Shown one piece after another: positions 6,876 through 14,477 of a stretch of 64,000 nt of DNA. This stretch comes from a virus, in the IMG/VR virus record IMGVR_UViG_3300032235_000437, positions 1 through 64,000 of that record; one strand, 5' to 3'. Made by a program: the position numbers and the translations under genes. The first letter of the stretch is position 1. The number at the start of each line of letters is the position of its first letter. The notes below the pieces were generated by a model. It made no database searches and was not told the origin of the DNA. It saw only the letters and a list, made by a program, of their open reading frames with translations.

Positions 6876-7619
6876 CTAGTTATCAATAAGTATTAAATCA
6901 AACGCAGCAGTTACACGAGAGTTATTAGACCTAACGGTGGTTCGTATATCTATATCACTTTTCTCTGGTATACGAAGAGGCACGCTAAATTTATATACAT
7001 ATGGGCCACCAGCGCCCTCAACCTCAAAAGAATGACCTACTCTAAAAGAACTTTGACCGAAGTATCGAACAAACATATCTCCTGTAGCGTCTCCGCTTTT
7101 TTGAATTGAGCATACACCTTGAGTTAAGTAAGCAGTTTTATCAGCTGGAATTGTGTATACTGCCATTAGGGTTTGAGCTTTACCTGCAGTAATTTTAAGA
7201 ACAGTAGTACCGCCTTTTGTAACTAGTATATCTGCTACATTAGTAGAACCATCTACTAAAAATCCCCGATTCAGTCTTTTAAAAGTTTTAGTACTATTAG
7301 TAGCCCCTGCGCTAGATACTGTTATAGTCTCTTCTTGAAACTTATAGTCTGTGTCAAGTCCTTGTATTGTTATTTGTTTATTGTTATCACTCGCATTTAC
7401 AGCACTAACACTAACAATACCCGCAGTATCCCATGCTGACCACGGATATATAGTATCGTTAACATCCCAAACAGTACCAGTAACGTTTGTACTCATTGTA
7501 GGCACAGCACCAAACTTATGATTAAAAGAGTGGTTAGCTATATGTCCGCGAGCCAGCTGTAGATAGAATTCTTCGTTTTTTCCTTGAGCAGTTGCAGATG
7601 GGTTTTGGTATAAAGTCAT
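6876..7619 (-). CDS. Probable virion structural protein, beta-rich
   Basis: A 247-residue protein with almost only beta-forming sequence and many Thr/Val/Asn. The N-terminal half has HSFNHKFGAVPTMS and GTVWDVNDTIYPWSAWD, and the end has RVTAAFDLILIDN. Similar proteins in marine podo- and siphophages are listed as structural, from memory. No signal peptide or catalytic motif is visible. It is flanked by non-structural genes, which is unusual for a virion gene. Its ATG abuts the stop of the next downstream gene's start region (stop 7619). Confidence 0.5.
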   Translation of the reverse strand: MTLYQNPSATAQGKNEEFYLQLARGHIANHSFNHKFGAVPTMSTNVTGTVWDVNDTIYPWSAWDTAGIVSVSAVNASDNNKQITIQGLDTDYKFQEETITVSSAGATNSTKTFKRLNRGFLVDGSTNVADILVTKGGTTVLKITAGKAQTLMAVYTIPADKTAYLTQGVCSIQKSGDATGDMFVRYFGQSSFRVGHSFEVEGAGGPYVYKFSVPLRIPEKSDIDIRTTVRSNNSRVTAAFDLILIDN

Positions 7620-8452
7620 TATTTTCCTTTATGAGCAAAAGATATATTTTGTTCTTGCTCTCTTGCATCTAAGTCGTATTGTTCGCGGTAGCTATTGTTA
7701 ATTGCAACTGCTTTTTCTAGTAGTGTCATTTTATCAGTAAAAGCAACTAGTGCAGCCGTGTCTTTAGGAAAACAAGCGCCACCAAAACCACGTTTACCAT
7801 CAAATCCAGGAACTCTCATATGAGTTGCTCCAATTCTAGGCTCTGAGTCTAGTGCTTTAATAATATTGTTAAAGTTAGCACCAGTATCTTGTGCTAAGTC
7901 GAACAGCTGATTGAAGAATGTTACTTTTACAGATAAGAAAGAATTAATAGCATACTTAATTAGACTAGCTTCTTCATAGGTTACATGAAAAGTTTTACAT
8001 ATCTTACAAGAGCTATGCTGACGATATATATCTTCTACTACTATAGTATCCCAGTTTAGTCCCCCAAATACATGAAAGTCTGCATTAACAAAATCTTCTA
8101 ATGCTGTTTTTTCACGTAAAAACTCAGGATTATAGACGACACCATTACATCCATGTTTTTTAATTATGTCAGGTGTAACAGTAGATTTTATAATAATCTT
8201 ATGTGTTGTTGGTCTATATTGGCTATTTAATTCGTCCATAACAGAATCTAGTATGCTAGAATCTATAGAACTGTCCACGTTCATAGGAGTAGGTACGCAA
8301 ACAAAAGTTGCATCATAATCGCTTAAAACTACATCCTTAATACTATTACCGTATTTAGGATCAACGATTGTCTTGGTTACGTGTGGGTTTGAAAATCCAT
8401 AATCAACAGCTTTTCCAACAAAACCATGACCAATTATTAGTAGCTTAAACAT
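7619..8452 (-). CDS. UDP-glucose/GDP-mannose dehydrogenase family, short form
   Basis: A 277-residue NAD-dependent nucleotide-sugar dehydrogenase. The Rossmann motif IGHGFVGKA is at residues 7-15, VCVPTP at 51-56, NPEFLRE at 108-114, and the catalytic cysteine is Cys227 in GFGGACFPKD. Family members oxidise the C6 alcohol of UDP-glucose, GDP-mannose or UDP-HexNAc to a carboxylate. Typical length is 390-440; the C-terminal sugar-nucleotide-binding domain is missing, so substrate binding may be altered or supplied by dimerisation. The gene overlaps the preceding structural-like gene by one base. Confidence 0.85.
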   Translation of the reverse strand: MFKLLIIGHGFVGKAVDYGFSNPHVTKTIVDPKYGNSIKDVVLSDYDATFVCVPTPMNVDSSIDSSILDSVMDELNSQYRPTTHKIIIKSTVTPDIIKKHGCNGVVYNPEFLREKTALEDFVNADFHVFGGLNWDTIVVEDIYRQHSSCKICKTFHVTYEEASLIKYAINSFLSVKVTFFNQLFDLAQDTGANFNNIIKALDSEPRIGATHMRVPGFDGKRGFGGACFPKDTAALVAFTDKMTLLEKAVAINNSYREQYDLDAREQEQNISFAHKGK

Positions 8453-8464
8453 TTATCTCTCTAT

Positions 8465-8824
8465 TTATTTTCTAGGACCACCAGGCTTAGGTTTAGCAAC
8501 AGAACCTCCGCTGCCAGCCCACAATCTTTTACGTGCCCAGTAATTGGCACTAAACTTATCGTCTTTAGTTAAACCGCCAGAACCATCACGAATACCTGCG
8601 CTACGCTCTAAGTAGTTTTTACGTGCTTCAGCACTATAGTTATGCCCATAGTCTTTGTGACCATAGCGTACTACTTTAATCTCATCGCCTTTTTTAGCTA
8701 ATACAACTTCTTTATGTTTAGAGCCTGAAGTATTGCGTTTAGGTTTATTAAACCCAGGATACTTCTCTCCACGATATTCAATACCACCGCTTGGTAAGCG
8801 TTTTACGTCACTCGCTTTTGCCAT
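8465..8824 (-). CDS. Basic conserved phage protein with YGHNYSAEARKNY motif
   Basis: A 119-residue basic protein: HKEVVLAKKGDEIKVVRYG, then YGHNYSAEARKNYLERSAG, then FSANYWARKRLWAGSGGS. This order (VVLAK.G...K.VR.G, ARK.Y..R, A.YWA.K..W.G.GGS) recurs in aquatic phages, some with Cys residues that are absent here. Function is unknown; abundance of Arg/Lys suggests DNA or virion association. Start overlaps the next gene's stop by 17 bases. Confidence 0.7.
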   Translation of the reverse strand: MAKASDVKRLPSGGIEYRGEKYPGFNKPKRNTSGSKHKEVVLAKKGDEIKVVRYGHKDYGHNYSAEARKNYLERSAGIRDGSGGLTKDDKFSANYWARKRLWAGSGGSVAKPKPGGPRK

Positions 8825-8990
8825 GTTTATATCTCTTTTCTATATCACACACAATCTTCCACTGTCTTGAAGTAAGTTGTGGATGATTTGTTTGTGCAGC
8901 TATACAACCGAGTATAAAAGATTTTTCTGGTGCTGTCAACGGTTGAGTTTCAAAAAATTCGCGTAGCTCTTTCTTTATTCTTCTTGTCAT
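8808..8990 (-). CDS. Small conserved phage protein (60 aa), unknown
   Basis: A helical basic protein: basic N-terminus, then LTAPEKSFILGCIAAQ and LTSRQWKIVCDIEKRYK. The LT..E..F....... LT..Q..I...I...Y pattern recurs in small phage ORFs, sometimes near replication genes. No function is assigned. Confidence 0.6.
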   Translation of the reverse strand: MTRRIKKELREFFETQPLTAPEKSFILGCIAAQTNHPQLTSRQWKIVCDIEKRYKHGKSE

Positions 8991-9000
8991 TTAGTACGTA

Positions 9001-9435
9001 TTATTTTTCATTTTCGGCCTTTGCTACTCGTATACGTAAATCACTACTACTAAATCTATGAGTTCTCTGGTTAAAGTATAAATCAATACTTCGTTTCTTA
9101 CAAATATCTCTACCAGTAAAATCTTGGTTTTTATACTCTTCTCCAAGAATTCTTACGTTAATAGGCTCTGAAGATAGTATATCTTCTAAATCTTTTTCAC
9201 TGACATAAGGAATTATTTCGTCTACAAACTTGCAAGCTCGTAGCTGTAAGTATCTTTCTACTACTGTTTGTACAGGTTTATTTTTAGTAGCTCTGTCTAT
9301 AGTAGGGTCTAGTTGTAAACCGACTACTAAATATTCACAAATGCTTTTAGCTTCTTCTAACATAAGTACATGACCTGCATGTAGTAAATCAAAGGCAGAA
9401 GCAGTAAAACCTACTTTATATTTATTTATTATCAT
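9001..9435 (-). CDS. Glycerol-3-phosphate cytidylyltransferase-like enzyme
   Basis: A 144-residue nucleotidyltransferase of TagD size. Residues 9-22 (GFTASAFDLLHAGH) form the nucleotide-binding HxGH motif, VGLQLDP is the second strand, and RFSSSDLRIRV at the C-terminus corresponds to the RTEGVSTT-like ATP/CTP loop (here RFSSSDL). Family reaction: CTP plus glycerol-3-phosphate or a sugar phosphate to CDP-product. It is the second such enzyme in this block (the first is cut by the left edge). Its start overlaps a 43-codon ORF. Confidence 0.75.
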   Translation of the reverse strand: MIINKYKVGFTASAFDLLHAGHVLMLEEAKSICEYLVVGLQLDPTIDRATKNKPVQTVVERYLQLRACKFVDEIIPYVSEKDLEDILSSEPINVRILGEEYKNQDFTGRDICKKRSIDLYFNQRTHRFSSSDLRIRVAKAENEK

Positions 9436-9553
9436 AGTGCCACGGATAGATGTAAGGTTCTATAGGTTGTTTAGCACTGCTCTCTTGTTTAAATAGCTTT
9501 AAACGGGTACGAGTTAGCAGTTTATCCTTGAAGGTGCGAAATAATTTTATCAT
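9422..9553 (-). CDS. Small basic ORF (43 aa)
   Basis: ATG at 9553 starts MIKLFRTFKDKLLTRTRLKL and ends EPYIYPWHYDNK. It overlaps the 3' end of the nuclease gene by 32 bases and the start of the cytidylyltransferase gene by 14, and fills the only gap between them. Coupling position and composition support it, but I know no homologue and no strong ribosome binding site is visible. Confidence 0.45.
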   Translation of the reverse strand: MIKLFRTFKDKLLTRTRLKLFKQESSAKQPIEPYIYPWHYDNK

Positions 9554-10190
9554 ACTCTACTCTTCTGTTTTGTAATTCATATAAAAATGGTGGTGCTGTT
9601 TTTTCAAACAACTGAGGTTCTTTACCATCAACAGTGATAGCTACAACAATATCTCTAATACCAGTACCAAACATTTCATTATGAGCAACAGCATAGCCGC
9701 AACACTGCACAAAGTAGTCTCTAATCTGCGTTACTTGTTTAGGTTTTTTAGATGTTTTAAAGTCGATAATAGCAGGTCTACCCTTCCAAACACCAACCAT
9801 GTCTGTACGACCGGCGTACTTATACTTATTGCTCCAAAGTATTTGTTCTTGCCCGTATATTTCATCAACTCCAGGCTCTACAACTTTGATTAGGTCACGA
9901 GTCATCTGTCGAACGTCAATTGGGTGTTCCCTAAGTTCTTCCCAAATACGCTCACCATTAAAGTGTCGTTCTGCAAAAGAGTGGATTAACGTCCCGCGAT
10001 CAGTAGCTTCTTTAGATACACGAGCAGCTTCTTCTTCGCCGACTCGTTCTTTCCACTTAGCTAACCAAGGATTGTTTGCTGTCTTGCCTAGAATAGTAGT
10101 TAGCGAGGGGTACGAACCGTCTGGAGTATGATAAGTACGTCCAGTAGGTAGAGTATCTACATCTAACTCAGTAGTATAATTGTATTTCAT
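9522..10190 (-). CDS. PD-(D/E)XK exonuclease (RecB/Cas4-like)
   Basis: A 222-residue nuclease. The core is RTDMVG (about residues 128-133), IIDFKTSKKPK (about 142-152) and QCCGYAVA (about 163-170), giving the D, (D/E)xK and Q of the RecB-type fold. GTLIHSFAERHF (about 67-78) is the upstream histidine motif of these nucleases. Phage relatives act in recombination or host DNA breakdown. The ATG overlaps the stop of the carbamoyltransferase gene by 4 bases. Confidence 0.82.
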   Translation of the reverse strand: MKYNYTTELDVDTLPTGRTYHTPDGSYPSLTTILGKTANNPWLAKWKERVGEEEAARVSKEATDRGTLIHSFAERHFNGERIWEELREHPIDVRQMTRDLIKVVEPGVDEIYGQEQILWSNKYKYAGRTDMVGVWKGRPAIIDFKTSKKPKQVTQIRDYFVQCCGYAVAHNEMFGTGIRDIVVAITVDGKEPQLFEKTAPPFLYELQNRRVEYDKIISHLQG

Positions 10191-11404
10191 GTTATTGATG
10201 TACTCACTAATATAGGGTATCCTTCAGCGCGAGTAATCTCTAGCACTCTATTAATAAAAGGATTTTTGTTTTTACCAACAGTAATAACTCTGGCTTCATC
10301 GTAGTTGAGTGCTTTTTTGTTCTTTACTGCGGAGATATATTGACCAAAGTATGGCGTATGATCACAACTAAAGTAACTATTAAAGTCTCTATCCTGACAC
10401 ACCGCGTACACTATTGAATCTTTTAGACCGTGTAATCTAGGCTCATAAGGAATAGTTAACCTATTACGGTTTACAAAAGCATTATCACTAAACTCATTAG
10501 TTGATATGTGCGTAATTATATCACCGCGTATTAGTTGTTCTGCAACCTGCTCAGGAGTAGTTTTGTAGTCTTGTTGAACACCAACGTAGTGATGTTCTAA
10601 TAGTGGTCTAGAGATTAACGCAGCAGCTCCAAGTGAAGCGGCAGCTGCTCCATTTAAGCTGATTGCAGCAATATGATCATAACCTGCTAACTCAGAAATA
10701 GCCGTATTAGTTAGGTAGTTTGAGGCACTACGGCCTACAATAGCAAGTTTATCAGAGTCTACGTGTTTACGCAGCCAAATAGCTAAACTAGTTAGCACAG
10801 TAGAAAATACTGCTTGCGTAGAACAAGCTATGTTTGCGTCTGGCTGTCCAACACCGGCACCACGTTCTAGATTATGAAGTAGCGTATACGACCCATACTC
10901 CATACTGATAGCGTGTTTAAATAGCCAGTCAGTATATGTAGGAACGCCGCGTCTAGATAAATCTCTAGCGCGGTCCTCACCGTGTACAGCATCAAATCCT
11001 AGAAAGCGAGTAGCAGCGCTACTAAACAGTGCTATGCTATTAGGATATTCAAATATCCGAATCCAATGAAAGCTACCATCTGCAAAGTATCCAAGACGAG
11101 TGTGTGTAGCATCGCTTAGCAGCACAGCACAGTGCGTCCAGTTAGTACTAGCGACAGTGGCCATTGCGATTGCATCGCAGTAGTCGAAAACTTCTACATT
11201 GCGTTTATAGCGTGATCGAACTTCGTTCGCCGCGTGCGGAACTGTGGCTACGTAGTCCCAGCTTTCATGGCTGTTACGTAGTGAGTCTACGATGTGCTGT
11301 GGAAAAGCACTATCTGTGCTGCGCTCAGCAGTAATTGCGCCTGTAGCTGAAATGCTACAAGCGCTACTACGATCTGCACACGCATTGATGCCTAGGACTG
11401 CCAT
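10187..11404 (-). CDS. Carbamoyltransferase (NodU/CmcH/TobZ family), short
   Basis: A 405-residue protein. ALFSSAATRFLGFDAVHGED (about 133-152) matches the LYS..T..LGF...EGK region, SLNGAAAASLGAA the Kae1-like end, and YPILVSTSIT at the C-terminus the P.L.NTSFN segment of the family. These enzymes make carbamoyl-adenylate and transfer carbamoyl to a hydroxyl of a sugar, antibiotic or, in some phages, a modified base. The protein is shorter than typical 500-600 residue members, with YFGQYISAVKN as the C-terminal domain start. The substrate is unknown; the neighbours (nuclease, DNA-binding protein) allow DNA as a target. Confidence 0.75.
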   Translation of the reverse strand: MAVLGINACADRSSACSISATGAITAERSTDSAFPQHIVDSLRNSHESWDYVATVPHAANEVRSRYKRNVEVFDYCDAIAMATVASTNWTHCAVLLSDATHTRLGYFADGSFHWIRIFEYPNSIALFSSAATRFLGFDAVHGEDRARDLSRRGVPTYTDWLFKHAISMEYGSYTLLHNLERGAGVGQPDANIACSTQAVFSTVLTSLAIWLRKHVDSDKLAIVGRSASNYLTNTAISELAGYDHIAAISLNGAAAASLGAAALISRPLLEHHYVGVQQDYKTTPEQVAEQLIRGDIITHISTNEFSDNAFVNRNRLTIPYEPRLHGLKDSIVYAVCQDRDFNSYFSCDHTPYFGQYISAVKNKKALNYDEARVITVGKNKNPFINRVLEITRAEGYPILVSTSIT

Positions 11405-11640
11405 CAGGAGCAGATGTCAACGTATTCTTTGATAGTAGCCCATTTGGCTTCTTCGTCGTCCAGCGACTGTTTACGAAGAATAGTAGCTACCTTTGTAATT
11501 GTAGCTACAGGAATTTCGTATTGCGTTTTAATATCTTTTTTGAGTTCAGAAATAGCTTCTCTAATAGAGTCAGCTTGAATCATAAGATCTACAACACGAT
11601 TGATTTCTTTGCGAATTTCAGCTTTAAGTGCGGGTTCCAT
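11404..11640 (-). CDS. T4 DsbA-like double-stranded DNA-binding protein
   Basis: A 78-residue acidic/basic helical protein. The spacing of ADSIREAISELKKDI, then KVATILRKQSLDD and a final KEYVDIC resembles T4 DsbA, which binds near late promoters and aids late transcription. The similarity is by eye over the full length. If correct, the phage has a T4-like element of late gene control although no gp33/gp55 is in the window. Start is one base after the stop of the next gene's region. Confidence 0.6.
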   Translation of the reverse strand: MEPALKAEIRKEINRVVDLMIQADSIREAISELKKDIKTQYEIPVATITKVATILRKQSLDDEEAKWATIKEYVDICS

Positions 11641-11641
11641 A

Positions 11642-11977
11642 TTATACCGTTTTAAATGTTGCTCTTACCCTGTCAGGACGACGACGGATAAGTTTTTGTT
11701 GTTCAAGATAGTCTAGTGTAGTTTTAAACTCTAGCAGTAGATCGCCCTGCTCTTCACCGTTAGAAATACACTTTAGATAGAATAGATTGTACGCGCTCAC
11801 AATGTTCGCGCTACCAATAGTGCGTTGACCTACATAATCACCGCTAGTACGTGGAGTGACCAGTTCCCATAGGTCACTGCTCCATACTGAATGGTTCTCT
11901 TCGTCGAATACTTCTACGGGAATCCCAGACAGAATTCTCCACACTAGATCGTTATGTTTCATTAATCGCAAATCCAA
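11642..11977 (-). CDS. Unknown phage protein (111 aa)
   Basis: A mixed alpha/beta protein with a C-terminal helix and basic end (LEQQKLIRRRPDRVRATF). WELVTPRTSGDYVGQRTIGS is the most distinctive segment. It overlaps the upstream gene by 16 bases. Not recognised. Confidence 0.6.
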   Translation of the reverse strand: MDLRLMKHNDLVWRILSGIPVEVFDEENHSVWSSDLWELVTPRTSGDYVGQRTIGSANIVSAYNLFYLKCISNGEEQGDLLLEFKTTLDYLEQQKLIRRRPDRVRATFKTV

Positions 11978-12339
11978 TCATCGCGGTGAGCTTCGGCATA
12001 GAACCAGCCCAGCGATCGAGAAATAGTGTCGCTACCCCAATATGCACCTTCGTGCATGGCCTGTTCAAACTCACGTTTGAAGCGTAGCCAAGGGTTTTTC
12101 ATATTGGTCACAGGACGAATAGAGCTGACGTCACGTGAATTCCAGTGTTCACACCGCTGTGAAAAAGCTGGTTGTGAATTTAGAGACCGCTCATTCTCTA
12201 GCATACGTGGAGCGAGTAGTTTATACAGCTCACGATAAGCTTCGAACTTTACGTTATAGCTATCAGTAGAGAGTGCAATGCGACGAGCATTACGAACAAA
12301 ATCACGATAAGCGTTGCGGTTAGTTAGTTTAAAAAACAT
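11962..12339 (-). CDS. Unknown phage protein (125 aa)
   Basis: An Arg-rich helical protein with many Trp and aromatic residues near the end (AYWGSDTISRSLGWFYAEAH). The N-terminus NAYRDFVRNARRIALST is a basic helix. It is coupled to the downstream gene by a 16-base overlap. Not recognised. Confidence 0.6.
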   Translation of the reverse strand: MFFKLTNRNAYRDFVRNARRIALSTDSYNVKFEAYRELYKLLAPRMLENERSLNSQPAFSQRCEHWNSRDVSSIRPVTNMKNPWLRFKREFEQAMHEGAYWGSDTISRSLGWFYAEAHRDDWICD

Positions 12340-12391
12340 TTTGTACCTTAATATTAGCAGAAAAAAGTGTGATTGGCAAATATAATTTTAT

Positions 12392-12703
12392 TTAGTCAGT
12401 AGATGCTTCAAGATATGTAGGAGGATAGCTTTCACCGTCTAGTTTCCAAAACTCTGCGCTATCAAACCAAAGCAAATGCTCAAGCAGTCGCCAACGAGCA
12501 TTAATACGCTCTACAGCTGCGTCATACTCAGTAAAGAATGGACGTTCTAATGACAGTTCATTTCTAGCTTCTTCCATCCAAGCGTGTGCTAACCAAGGAT
12601 TCCATCGAGCAACGTTTTCAGCTTCACGAATTGTACGACGAGTATCCCATACAGCGTATCCTACAGCGCTATATTTTGCAGGCATAGTTCTGCGTTTAAC
12701 CAT
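12392..12703 (-). CDS. Unknown phage protein (103 aa)
   Basis: I choose the ATG at 12703 over the one at 12721 because AAGGA lies 7 bases before it. The protein begins MVKRRTMPAKYS and is Trp/Glu-rich (ARWNPWLAHAWMEEARNEL, LLEHLLWFDSAEFW). It overlaps the upstream gene by 8 bases. Not recognised. Confidence 0.6.
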   Translation of the reverse strand: MVKRRTMPAKYSAVGYAVWDTRRTIREAENVARWNPWLAHAWMEEARNELSLERPFFTEYDAAVERINARWRLLEHLLWFDSAEFWKLDGESYPPTYLEASTD

Positions 12704-12896
12704 GAGCGATTCCTTTTTCATCTAGTAGTTTATAATGCTGATCAATAATATCAACAACCATACGACAAGCTTCGAAGTGTAACCCTTGTGCTCGCATATC
12801 GTGATAGTCAGTCATAGCTTGTTGAGCTTCGTCTGAAATACGCGATAGTGCTGTAAGAGCTGCAACAGCTTCGTTGAGTCGGGGACGTTTATTCAT
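12696..12896 (-). CDS. Small helical protein (66 aa), first of the leftward block
   Basis: Predicted to be fully helical (LNEAVAALTALSRISDEAQQ then CRMVVDIIDQHYKLL). It is the first gene of the leftward unit, 82 bases from the divergent rightward genes, with AAGG before the ATG. Such early first genes are often host-takeover proteins, but nothing here shows that. Confidence 0.6.
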   Translation of the reverse strand: MNKRPRLNEAVAALTALSRISDEAQQAMTDYHDMRAQGLHFEACRMVVDIIDQHYKLLDEKGIAHG

Positions 12897-12943
12897 TTAT
12901 TACCTTTTATTTTTATCCAAGAATAGTCGCGACAACATTTTTA

Positions 12944-12972
12944 TTGACACTACAACTTTAATATACTATATT
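12944..12972 (+). promoter_or_regulatory. Consensus sigma-70 promoter, rightward
   Basis: TTGACA (12944-12949), 17 bp, TATATT (12967-12972): near-perfect host housekeeping promoter in the divergent gap. The start point would be near 12979, so the ATG at 12979 would be leaderless or not used. Confidence 0.8.
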
Positions 12973-13008
12973 TAGTACATGTATGCAAGTGAAAAGTATG
13001 TAAAAATG

Positions 13009-13170
13009 GAAGCAAAAGAGCTTCGAGAATCAATTAACCAGCTAGCGACTGATCTAGGTGGCGATATACGCTATTTAGATGAACGTATTTCTGAAATTAG
13101 AGATATGCTATATAGTTTACAGCAACAACTTGAGTCTCATATAGAAAATCAACGAGAATTAAATGACTAA
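13009..13170 (+). CDS. Small coiled-coil protein
   Basis: The frame is open from an ATG at 12979, but transcription should start there, so I prefer the ATG at 13009 (53 codons). The protein is a heptad-rich coiled coil (LRESINQLATDLGG, ERISEIRDMLYSLQQQLE). It is the first gene of the rightward block and overlaps the next gene by 8 bases. Function unknown. Confidence 0.6.
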   Translation, partial: EAKELRESINQLATDLGGDIRYLDERISEIRDMLYSLQQQLESHIENQRELND

Positions 13171-13432
13171 AACAATAGTAGCGGTTAGCGATTCAACCGA
13201 TCCTAATATGATAGATTATGTTCAAAATCAGCTTGAAGCAATCTCTATTTCATTTCCTGAGGTAGAAACGCAGCATGTAAATGAAACTGATGCTATTATG
13301 GAGCGTTATGCACGTTATCCTGGTAGAGTGCCTGCATTCTTTATACTCAAAAATGGTGCTAGAATGGGTGTTCTACAAGCTAAGGTTACTACTGCAGAAC
13401 TCTTAAATTGGGTATCTGAGAACCTTGGGTAA
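13163..13432 (+). CDS. Thioredoxin-fold protein lacking the CxxC
   Basis: An 89-residue protein. The C-terminal half RVPAFFILKNGARMGVLQAK followed by TTAELLNWV is the thioredoxin cis-proline strand, hairpin and last helix. The N-terminal strand IVAVSDSTDPNMIDYV has Ser/Thr/Asp-Pro where thioredoxins carry CxxC, so it cannot be a dithiol reductase. It may be a binding subunit, as T7 uses host thioredoxin for processivity, but that is conjecture. Confidence 0.6.
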   Translation: MTKTIVAVSDSTDPNMIDYVQNQLEAISISFPEVETQHVNETDAIMERYARYPGRVPAFFILKNGARMGVLQAKVTTAELLNWVSENLG

Positions 13433-13461
13433 TAAATTACTAGCACATAAATTAAGCATTG

Positions 13462-13486
13462 GCAACAACGATTCAGAAGTTGTTGC
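13462..13486 (+). terminator. Possible terminator hairpin
   Basis: GCAACAAC / GTTGTTGC, 8 bp with a 9-base loop, followed by TATTTGCATTTT, a weak T tract. About 30 bases after the thioredoxin-like gene. Confidence 0.45.
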
Positions 13487-13586
13487 TATTTGCATTTTAA
13501 AGACATAAAAAATATAGCGCGTAAGCAGCATTAAACTGTGCATTTAAAAAACTTTGACTATCAGTAGTTTCAAAGTGATTTTTTTG

Positions 13587-13615
13587 TAGACAACATGGTG
13601 TTATGAGCGTATTAT
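13587..13615 (+). promoter_or_regulatory. Promoter upstream of the bS21 gene
   Basis: TAGACA (13587-13592), 17 bp, TATTAT (13610-13615). The bS21 start is 28 bases downstream. This promoter could also read through to the tmRNA. Confidence 0.6.
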
Positions 13616-13642
13616 AAGGTAACAATTTAAAAAAGACTGTAA

Positions 13643-13915
13643 ATGAAAATATTTGTAAAAAATAATGATATTGGCCGTGCTCTTCGTATTCTTAAAAAGA
13701 AGCTTCATGACGAAGGCGAAACCAAAGAACATAGAGAACGTCAGCACTTTGTGTCTGATGGAGAACGACGCAGACTAGCAGAACGCGCTGGCAAGCGTCG
13801 TTGGATTAAGAAACGTGAGAAGATTGAGATTAACCGTGTTCGCGCTGAGCAGAACATGATTAAACAAAATCGTAAAAAACGACAGACCGCGCAAAAGAAT
13901 AAAACTGTTGCTTAA
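13643..13915 (+). CDS. rpsU: Ribosomal protein bS21
   Basis: A 90-residue protein beginning MKIFVKNNDIGRALRILKKK, then LHDEGETKEHRERQHFVSDGERRRLAERAGKRR in parts, which is the bS21 pattern: strand, helix, basic RxxRxFxxPSExRRR stretch and long Arg/Lys helix. bS21 sits on the 30S platform next to the anti-Shine-Dalgarno region and influences initiation. Phage copies are known, notably in phages of marine Alphaproteobacteria, and can replace the host protein. The extended C-terminal Lys/Arg/Gln tail is longer than the roughly 70 residues usual for bS21. It has its own promoter. Confidence 0.88.
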   Translation: MKIFVKNNDIGRALRILKKKLHDEGETKEHRERQHFVSDGERRRLAERAGKRRWIKKREKIEINRVRAEQNMIKQNRKKRQTAQKNKTVA

Positions 13916-13926
13916 TGCTTAATCTG

Positions 13927-13946
13927 TTGATAATATTAATTATCAA
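13927..13946. promoter_or_regulatory. Perfect 20-base palindrome between bS21 and the next gene
   Basis: TTGATAAT-ATTA-ATTATCAA, a perfect inverted repeat directly 5' of the ribosome binding site GGAG of the next gene. It could be an operator, an RNase site or an attenuator. No T tract follows, so a terminator is unlikely. Confidence 0.45.
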
Positions 13947-13957
13947 TGGAGAATATG

Positions 13958-14206
13958 ATGAAAGCGTACAAAGGTTCTTTTAAGAAACGCAATGGCGAAA
14001 TTCGCTCAATGCTGTTCGCAAAGATTCAAGACTTGCCCGATGCTTTTCTAGAAGAAAAGATTATTGGCACAGGTTCAGACAAGAGCTATCCCGACGGCAT
14101 GGAACTTGTCTGGGATCTAGAAGAAGATAATTTCAGGGTATTTAATTGGAAAACAGTTGAAGGTCCGGTAAAGGAACTAACTGTTGACCAACATTACCAC
14201 AACTGA
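13958..14206 (+). CDS. Conserved small phage protein, SH3-like
   Basis: I choose the ATG at 13958, 6 bases after GGAG, over 13946 and 13955. The product (82 aa) begins MKAYKGSFKKRNGEIRSM and contains GMELVWDLEEDNFRVFNWKT. The pattern YKG.F.K.NGE.R.M.F and G.E.VWDL....FR.FNW is one I recognise from many aquatic phages. It is a small all-beta protein of unknown function. Confidence 0.7.
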   Translation: MKAYKGSFKKRNGEIRSMLFAKIQDLPDAFLEEKIIGTGSDKSYPDGMELVWDLEEDNFRVFNWKTVEGPVKELTVDQHYHN

Positions 14207-14477
14207 GCACTATGTACTCATAGAAACGGATGATATAGATTTTACTATGTTACGCGCTGCTATTAATATGCTAGCTAAAACTCAGTATATATTCCATGAT
14301 AAGGTTTTTGCTGAACCTTATACTCCGTACTATGATGCGTATCGTGATCACACATTTGTAATTGATCATGCATCTGAAGAAGATGAAACAGGCAATCATG
14401 TCTGGCTAACTTGTATTTCAGATGATAGCGTTAAAGTTGCTGGATATGTTCATCTAGATCAATTAATTATAAAATAG
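14184..14477 (+). CDS. Unknown protein (97 aa) with TTG start
   Basis: Starts at TTG 14184 with AAGGA 9 bases upstream and overlaps the preceding gene by 23 bases. It begins MTNITTTEHYVLIETDDIDF, is acidic, and contains YTPYYDAYRDHTFVID. No alternative ATG is in frame before residue 20. Not recognised. Its stop lies just before the tmRNA. Confidence 0.55.
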   Translation: MTNITTTEHYVLIETDDIDFTMLRAAINMLAKTQYIFHDKVFAEPYTPYYDAYRDHTFVIDHASEEDETGNHVWLTCISDDSVKVAGYVHLDQLIIK

